NCBI GenBank assembly: GCA_902489955.1
Contig: CABUBY010000059.1
Span: 1 to 10,586, forward strand
Reading direction: 5' to 3'
DNA length: 10,586 nucleotides
DNA from: an uncultured Collinsella sp.
Lineage (GTDB): Bacteria > Actinomycetota > Coriobacteriia > Coriobacteriales > Coriobacteriaceae
Within the stretch, counting starts at the first letter, position 1. The number at the start of each line of letters is the position of its first letter. Below, one piece after another: positions 6,509-10,586 of this stretch. The notes under the pieces are model-generated. The model had not been told where the DNA came from. It saw nothing but the letters and a program-made list of their open reading frames with translations, and did not search any database. Made by a program: the position numbers and the translations under genes.

Positions 6509-6562
6509 TTCTACCAGCAAAAACATGTTTAAACGAAACAGATGGCAGACATCTTATCTTCT

Positions 6563-6629
6563 ATCTCTCACTCATCTCTTATATGAGAGATAGCAGTAAG
6601 ATGAGAGATAATTACGAGAGATAACTGAG
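6563..6629. repeat. 67-bp repeat array, copy B, directly upstream of the AlbA_2/ATPase regulator
   Basis: This has the same unit order and length as copy A, with six differences. The central palindrome is imperfect (ATCTCTTATATGAGAGAT). It ends 57 bases before the start codon of the downstream regulator gene, so it probably covers or borders that gene's promoter. GATAAT (6607-6612) within the array could act as a -10 box, though I see no good -35. The start-to-start distance to copy A is 165 bases. The position suggests an autoregulatory operator, by inference. Confidence 0.85.
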
Positions 6630-6686
6630 AGACGAGGGAAATCTATCCGTGGCATTCTCCGCAGGACCGAGCGAAAGGACGTGCAG

Positions 6687-8153
6687 ATGAACGAAAACGA
6701 GCTGACCGGTCTGCTTGAGTCTTTAAGGCGTATGGGCTCGGATGATCTTAACGTCGAAGTGAAGGAGAGCGCCACGACGCTTTCCCGCGACGTGTGGGAA
6801 ACGGTGAGCGCATTCGCGAACACTGCCGGCGGAATCATCGTGCTCGGAGTGAGTGAGCGCGCAGGTTTTGTCCCGGTTGAGAACTTCGAGACCGAGAAAG
6901 TGCTCAACCAATTTGTGTCAGGCATGGGTGATGCGGGCGGTCGAGGAAAGCTGGCCAATCCGCCTAAATACACGATCGAGCGAGTGGAGCTTCAGGGCGT
7001 CATCGTTCTCGTCATTACGATTGAGGAGCTCGATCCGTCGAGCAAGCCCTGCTATGTCATAGAGCGGGGCGCCCAGGGCGGCAGCTACAAGCGCATCGAT
7101 GACAAAGATGTGCCGCTTTCATCGACCGAGGTGCTCGCATTGGCGTCATGCGGTCGAGCGACTCCGAGCGATCGCGACGCGGTGGCGGGTGCGGGCGCGG
7201 ACGATCTCGACGAGACGCTGGTCGACCGTACGATAGATCGGGCTTTCTCGTTGACGCCCCGGGCAATGCGCGGCGCGCCGGACAAACAAACGAAGCTGGA
7301 GCGCCTAAATATCCTTGATTCCCAGGGCAATGTCACCAAGGCTGGACTCCTAGTTGTGGGCACCTACCCTCAGCAGTTCTATCCCAAGCTCTTCATTGAC
7401 GTGGCTGTCCATGCGGGAACTCAGAAGGGCATGGCGGGGTCGCTGAGATTCATGGACCGCACAATCTGTGAGGGAACGTTGGGCGAGATGATCTCGGATG
7501 CCGTCGCAGCCGTCGCCAAGAATTTGCGGCGAACCTCGACCGTCCAAGGCGTCTCGCGTGTCGACTCGCTTGAGATTCCCGAGGAGGTTCTGCGCGAGGC
7601 AATCGCCAACGCCGTAATCCATCGAGCATACGGGGATCGGTTCTGTGGACAATCGATTGCCGTCGACGTCTTTGACAATCGTGTCGAGGTGACGAATCCT
7701 GGCGGCCTTTACGGGGGAAAGACTCGCGAGAACTTGTTTGACGGCAGCTCCCGATGCCGTAACGCGACGCTTGTGAAGCTCATGTCGATTGTTTCGCTGC
7801 CGGATGGCGCAGGTTCGCCGGCTGAGGGCAATGGCTCGGGCATCCCGATGATGATCGATGCCATGCGCGCGCATGGTCTGGCCGAGCCCCTGTTCTGCCC
7901 GGGATTCGATCGGTTCAAGGTCGTACTTTACCGTTCAAAGATCGAGCCGGTCGATCATGGCGGGGGCTTAATTGTGACGGCACTCAAACACCACGGCGAG
8001 CTGGGGACGCGCGAGCTGGCAGAGCACACAGGGCTCACAATTTCCCAGGTTAGGTCGCGCGTCAACGCGCTCATTGCTCAAGGCGAGCTTGAGCCCACGG
8101 CGCCGGCGACGAGCCGCAACCGCAAGTATCGACTGTCAGAGCGCGTGGAATAA
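6687..8153 (+). CDS. COG2865-type regulator: AlbA_2 (Schlafen-like) domain, HATPase_c_4-like domain, C-terminal winged helix
   Basis: This 488-residue predicted nucleic-acid-binding protein has three parts. Residues about 18-150 form a Schlafen AlbA_2 domain, with NVEVKESA (22-29), AFANTAGGIIVLGV (42-55) and GGSYKR (131-136). Residues about 298-415 form a GHKL/HATPase_c_4-like domain, with an N-box EAIANAVIHRAY (304-315), VFDNRVEVTNPGG (328-340), RNATL (358-362) and GNGSGI (381-386). Residues about 425-485 form a winged helix (RELAEHTGLTISQVRSRVNA) for DNA binding. Proteins of this design are annotated as transcriptional regulators or ATP-binding proteins and are common in accessory regions; their biochemical role is poorly known. 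The ATG at 6687 is preferred to GTG at 6681 because AAAGGA (6674-6679) is 7 bases upstream. The paired arrays just upstream are likely its own operator. No partner gene follows on the same strand. Confidence 0.85.
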   Translation: MNENELTGLLESLRRMGSDDLNVEVKESATTLSRDVWETVSAFANTAGGIIVLGVSERAGFVPVENFETEKVLNQFVSGMGDAGGRGKLANPPKYTIERVELQGVIVLVITIEELDPSSKPCYVIERGAQGGSYKRIDDKDVPLSSTEVLALASCGRATPSDRDAVAGAGADDLDETLVDRTIDRAFSLTPRAMRGAPDKQTKLERLNILDSQGNVTKAGLLVVGTYPQQFYPKLFIDVAVHAGTQKGMAGSLRFMDRTICEGTLGEMISDAVAAVAKNLRRTSTVQGVSRVDSLEIPEEVLREAIANAVIHRAYGDRFCGQSIAVDVFDNRVEVTNPGGLYGGKTRENLFDGSSRCRNATLVKLMSIVSLPDGAGSPAEGNGSGIPMMIDAMRAHGLAEPLFCPGFDRFKVVLYRSKIEPVDHGGGLIVTALKHHGELGTRELAEHTGLTISQVRSRVNALIAQGELEPTAPATSRNRKYRLSERVE

Positions 8154-8253
8154 ATGCGTTAGCGGACGAGGCGACCCAATAATCGACCCTCAATTGGCGC
8201 CCACTAAGGTAAAGCGGTTGTTGCCCAGTCGACGGTGATGCTGAAGACTCGGC

Positions 8254-8745
8254 TTACGCCGGCATGGCCCCGAACCCGTCCATCAAGAACAGCCTAAGAA
8301 CCAGCTTGATGACATTTCCCGGTTTGACTTCAGCCGTGCCAAAGACGTGGCGCTCGGCGAGCTCGCTGCAGTATGCATAGATGTCGCGGATAAGGTCCGC
8401 GCCCGAAAGCGTAAACATGTAGCCTGCGTCCGAAAGCGCATTGGGCGCGGCGGGCAACTTGGCCATGTGGCAGAACGTTTGCAGGTCGGGCGCCATAGCG
8501 TCCTGGTAGCCGAGATGGCTGCCGTCTTCTTGTGCGACGAGTTCCAGCTGGCGTACTCGATTCAGCGCCGCTGCCAGCACAAAGCTCGGTGTGGGAGCAT
8601 TGACGTCCTCCGTGCTCGCCACGAGTCTGCCTGCTGCCTGCGTGACAAGCCAAGCGACCTCGCGCTGGCAACGCACGGCCTTGCGTGTAACCGGCTTGAT
8701 GGACGAAGAAGAAACGCTCCCCTTAGGCGGATTCGAAGCAGCCAT
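8254..8745 (-). CDS. Hypothetical protein, 163 residues
   Basis: I do not recognise this protein. The start at 8745 has GGAGGG 4 bases upstream on the minus strand, which supports a real gene. The first 25 residues are Ser/Lys/Arg-rich and look disordered. The rest is Ala/Leu-rich and should be mostly helical (for example residues 27-71 and 115-134), ending in a hydrophobic stretch VIKLVLRLFLMDGF (145-158) too short and polar at its edges to call a membrane anchor. There is no signal peptide and no metal-binding cysteine pair. A minus-strand TATACT (8803-8808) could be its -10 box, which would lie inside the divergent neighbour. Its start is only 11 bases from that neighbour's first possible start. 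It converges on the AlbA_2 regulator gene over a 100-base gap with no clear terminator. Confidence 0.6.
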   Translation of the reverse strand: MAASNPPKGSVSSSSIKPVTRKAVRCQREVAWLVTQAAGRLVASTEDVNAPTPSFVLAAALNRVRQLELVAQEDGSHLGYQDAMAPDLQTFCHMAKLPAAPNALSDAGYMFTLSGADLIRDIYAYCSELAERHVFGTAEVKPGNVIKLVLRLFLMDGFGAMPA

Positions 8746-8756
8746 AAGACCCTCCC

Positions 8757-9326
8757 ATGAACAATCCGGCCCAACAAGCCCGGATGAAACACGTGCTACA
8801 TCAGTATACAGGGAAGTGGGGTAGCGGGGTACAAGCGCGCCAGCGGCAAACCGAGAGCATCAACGATGTGCCTCCGCTCTATTTGGACGATGGCACGTGG
8901 GTCATTAAGTACTCGGTTCAAGCGCCGGGTACCGTTGGTTTTCGAGACCAGAATTACAACCGTAAAATGCTCAACTGCATGGAATGTGGCGTCCCAGTCG
9001 GAGTCATATTTGCAACCGAGGTGGGCTATAAGGTGCTCGGCCTTGCGTTTGTTGAGCGGTTCGAGCCCGAAAACGGATGGTTTGTTCTGCACGGTCCTGT
9101 TCATAAAGGCGGACCGGACCCTCGTTTTGCGCCCGACATGAGTTATCTGAAGCACATACCCGTCGATATTGAGTTTGCCGGACAGGGTGCGACCGACGAT
9201 GAAATTTGGCTTTGGCGGTCTTTTACGATCGTGTTGTTTGATCGGATCGCGCGGCGATGCAATCTCGCGCACGCCTGCTGGTGCATGCTCTTCCTGATTT
9301 GTATAGCGAGAGGGGAGCGAGCGTGA
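8757..9326 (+). CDS. Uncharacterised protein, possibly related to the N-terminal domain of HNH-type restriction proteins
   Basis: This 189-residue product has a coherent core. It runs from Trp21-Gly through DDGTWVIKYS (44-53), NRKMLNCMECGVPVGVIF (68-85), GYKVLGLAFVERFEPENGWF (90-109) and LHGP (111-114). The order (Y-strand, Asn-Arg, pair of strands, Gly-Tyr) loosely recalls the N-terminal sensing domain of COG3440-type HNH endonucleases. No HNH motif follows, and I rate that link as weak. After about residue 167 the sequence turns Cys- and hydrophobic-rich (CNLAHACWCMLFLICIA), as out-of-frame translation often does. It overlaps the next gene by GTGA. The start is uncertain: 8757 has no ribosome site, and ATG 8784 or GTG 8793 are possible. 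Close spacing to the divergent gene favours a later start. Confidence 0.55.
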   Translation: MNNPAQQARMKHVLHQYTGKWGSGVQARQRQTESINDVPPLYLDDGTWVIKYSVQAPGTVGFRDQNYNRKMLNCMECGVPVGVIFATEVGYKVLGLAFVERFEPENGWFVLHGPVHKGGPDPRFAPDMSYLKHIPVDIEFAGQGATDDEIWLWRSFTIVLFDRIARRCNLAHACWCMLFLICIARGERA

Positions 9327-9607
9327 GCTGGCGAGGCGATATTGCGATGGGGAAGTACGGAAAACTGCCGTGCGCCCTTATAGACAACAAAATGTTTCCG
9401 AGCGTAGAAGTTGATTGCGGGTCGTTTGTCGTCGCCTGTCCTTGCTGCGGCTCGCAAATACCGTGCCTCGACATTTGGTTCATCGATGCGCGCGACAGAC
9501 TTAGCGACGAAGTGAGAAAACGGACAGGCGTTCATATGCCGGTGTATCAGGAGAAATGCCCTGTTTGTGGCCTCGATATCGTGTACGACGCCGGCGACGA
9601 GGGATAG
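9323..9607 (+). CDS. Small zinc-ribbon-like protein, 94 residues
   Basis: The family is unknown. The product has two cysteine knuckles, CPCCG (39-43) and CPVCG (79-83), about 36 residues apart, as in a four-cysteine zinc ribbon. More cysteines are at 17, 32, 41 and 48. The GTG start at 9323 has GGGGAG (9312-9317) 5 bases upstream and overlaps the stop of the preceding gene (GTGA), which suggests translational coupling. The same frame is open upstream to 9242 and reads plausibly there (SRARLLVHALPDLYSERGA), raising the alternative that this is the C-terminal part of the previous gene after a frameshift. A role in nucleic-acid binding is possible but unproven. It converges on the DUF5710 gene with 38 bases between stops. 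Confidence 0.6.
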   Translation: MSWRGDIAMGKYGKLPCALIDNKMFPSVEVDCGSFVVACPCCGSQIPCLDIWFIDARDRLSDEVRKRTGVHMPVYQEKCPVCGLDIVYDAGDEG

Positions 9608-9645
9608 GTGATGCGGAGGAGCTGGCTGTGAAGGCATCTCCGTTC

Positions 9646-10332
9646 CTACAAATAAATCCCCTCACCGAGCTGCTTGTGGAACTCGGCGTGATGGTCGCGT
9701 GCCCAGGTAAAGAGCGCCTGGTCAAAGTCGGTGCGCGTGGCTGGGATGCCAAAGACGCCGGCAACTTCGACGCGCACAAACTCCAGTGCCGGCAGCTTGT
9801 TGATGGCAGTGAGGGCAAACGGGGACGAGGGCTCCTCGAACAGATAGCGGCTGCCTTGCAGCGCGTTGCAAATGGTGCACGTGTTGCCGAGCGACGGGGC
9901 TTTGGAGGCTCGCGCGCCTACGGGCTTGTAGCCGCAGCGCTTATGAAGGTAGTCGCGGATCTCGCCCGGCGCGCAGCCAAGAGCGGGCACGATGGCGAGT
10001 GCGTTGGCGTTGGCCGTGTCGATGGCAATGTGCCCGGCTTCGTTGGGCGCGTGCGCGATGGCGATGCTCTCGTCGTTATCGGCTCGATAGGGAATGCCGA
10101 AGGCCGCGACCGAGGTCTCTTTGTGACACTTCCAGCACTCGCGCTTGCCCAGTACTAGATATATATACGGCGCTGAGGGGTCGGATCGGTCAACACCGGG
10201 CAGCCACTCGGCAAAGGGCTCGGGGTTGACGCCGCTGGGTACATACCAGATCTTCTTGGTCCGGTCCCATTTGGCGCCCAGCGCTTTGGCTTCTTCTTTG
10301 TGCGAAAAGGGGACATCGAGCTCGGTGCGCAT
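9646..10332 (-). CDS. DUF5710 domain protein with a four-cysteine zinc-binding region
   Basis: Function is unknown. The first 45 residues are a clear DUF5710 domain (LDVPFSHKEEAKALGAKWDR then TKKIWYVPSG and PFAEWLP), a small fold also found in primase, topoisomerase and toprim-type mobile-element proteins. After a linker, CWKC (66-69) and CTIC (152-155) form two cysteine knuckles 82 residues apart, with further cysteines at 120 and 133. A zinc-binding module enclosing residues 70-150 is likely. The C-terminus (about 180-228) is aromatic and His-rich (FTWARDHHAEFHKQL). The 228-residue reading uses the ATG at 10332 with AAGGAG 5 bases upstream. The frame stays open to 10536 but crosses into the terminator region, so the longer form is rejected. 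No clear promoter was found; TATCCT about 45 bases upstream is a weak -10. Confidence 0.8.
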   Translation of the reverse strand: MRTELDVPFSHKEEAKALGAKWDRTKKIWYVPSGVNPEPFAEWLPGVDRSDPSAPYIYLVLGKRECWKCHKETSVAAFGIPYRADNDESIAIAHAPNEAGHIAIDTANANALAIVPALGCAPGEIRDYLHKRCGYKPVGARASKAPSLGNTCTICNALQGSRYLFEEPSSPFALTAINKLPALEFVRVEVAGVFGIPATRTDFDQALFTWARDHHAEFHKQLGEGIYL

Positions 10333-10527
10333 GGCGGCTCCTTGGTGCTGCAGGTGCAAGTGGCTCAAGGATACCGCAGGGCGCAGACATCGCGGCGTTT
10401 TGCTGAGAAGTTGCGGCTCGGATGGGTTCGAGACGCGTTGGCCTCGGCCTCGGTGGCTATTGACGCGGTTTTGTGTATGGGCAGGGTGGTTGCTTGGGCG
10501 GTTGGAGCTGCCAGCTGATTTGGCGAC

Positions 10528-10566
10528 ATAAAACAAAACAGCCCAGAGGACATAGCCTCTGAGCTG
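10528..10566 (-). terminator. Rho-independent terminator for a minus-strand gene beyond the right edge
   Basis: On the minus strand CAGC-T-CAGAGG (10556-10566 complement) pairs with CCTCTG-G-GCTG (10539-10549 complement) around a six-base loop. The single odd pair is T.G, giving an 11-bp stem, and TTTTGTTTTATG follows directly. The plus strand would have a mismatch there and no T run, so the direction is clear. A minus-strand TAA falls at 10584-10586 and could be the stop of the gene it serves, which is outside the window. The stretch between here and 10332 holds no gene that I can support. Confidence 0.8.
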
Positions 10567-10586
10567 CGAACATTTGGTGGGCGTTA

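Noticed and set aside
6398..6629. CRISPR array
   Set aside because: Only two long copies, internally made of short palindromic units, with one 98-base gap. There are no regular spacers and no cas genes.
9556..10158. A 200-codon plus-strand open frame over the DUF5710 gene
   Set aside because: No recognisable motif. The minus strand has a DUF5710 domain, cysteine pairs and a good ribosome site.
10333..10527. tRNA or small gene between the DUF5710 gene and the terminator
   Set aside because: No cloverleaf, no conserved T-loop and no frame with a ribosome site was seen on either strand.

Overview
The window looks like a chromosomal piece of a GC-rich, low-complexity-intergenic Actinomycetota gut bacterium, most likely a Coriobacteriia member such as Collinsella. 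This is inferred from the high GC content of the genes, strong AGGAG-type ribosome binding sites, the gene mix, and the many short hairpin repeats between genes. No species can be proven from the sequence alone.

Layout. The left part (1-6160) is housekeeping metabolism. A NAD-dependent L-2-hydroxyacid (lactate/hydroxyisocaproate-type) dehydrogenase is on the minus strand. It is divergent from a MetA-type homoserine O-acyltransferase on the plus strand, whose residue 111 is Glu, which predicts acetyl-CoA use. Converging on metA is a 5-formyltetrahydrofolate cyclo-ligase (minus), followed by a 1011-residue PreP/Cym1-like M16C zinc metallopeptidase (minus). MetA and the cyclo-ligase both feed methionine/one-carbon metabolism, but they are on opposite strands and do not form an operon.

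The two long gene-free stretches (2810-3124 and 6161-6686) are packed with structured repeats. The first holds a 13-bp-stem hairpin, a 158-bp composite of four alternating arms of one motif, and a terminator-like palindrome behind the peptidase gene. The second holds the peptidase promoter, three direct copies plus one inverted copy of a motif around GGATTTTCGGAC, and an AT-rich block. That block has two near-identical 67-bp arrays of an ATGAGAGATAA-like unit, spaced 165 bp apart, with a hairpin between them.

The right part (6687-10586) is accessory. It starts with a COG2865-type regulator (Schlafen AlbA_2 domain, HATPase_c_4-like domain, C-terminal winged helix) directly downstream of the 67-bp arrays. 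Next come an orphan minus-strand gene, a plus-strand pair of uncharacterised genes that overlap by GTGA (or are one gene broken by a frameshift), and a convergent DUF5710 plus zinc-cysteine protein. A clear rho-independent terminator at 10528-10566 closes a minus-strand unit entering from beyond the right edge.

The best candidate for something undescribed is the paired 67-bp array upstream of the AlbA_2/ATPase/wHTH gene. It looks like a multi-site operator suited to autoregulation or DNA looping. The intergenic hairpin families are the second point of interest. Nothing here amounts to a recognisable complete new system.
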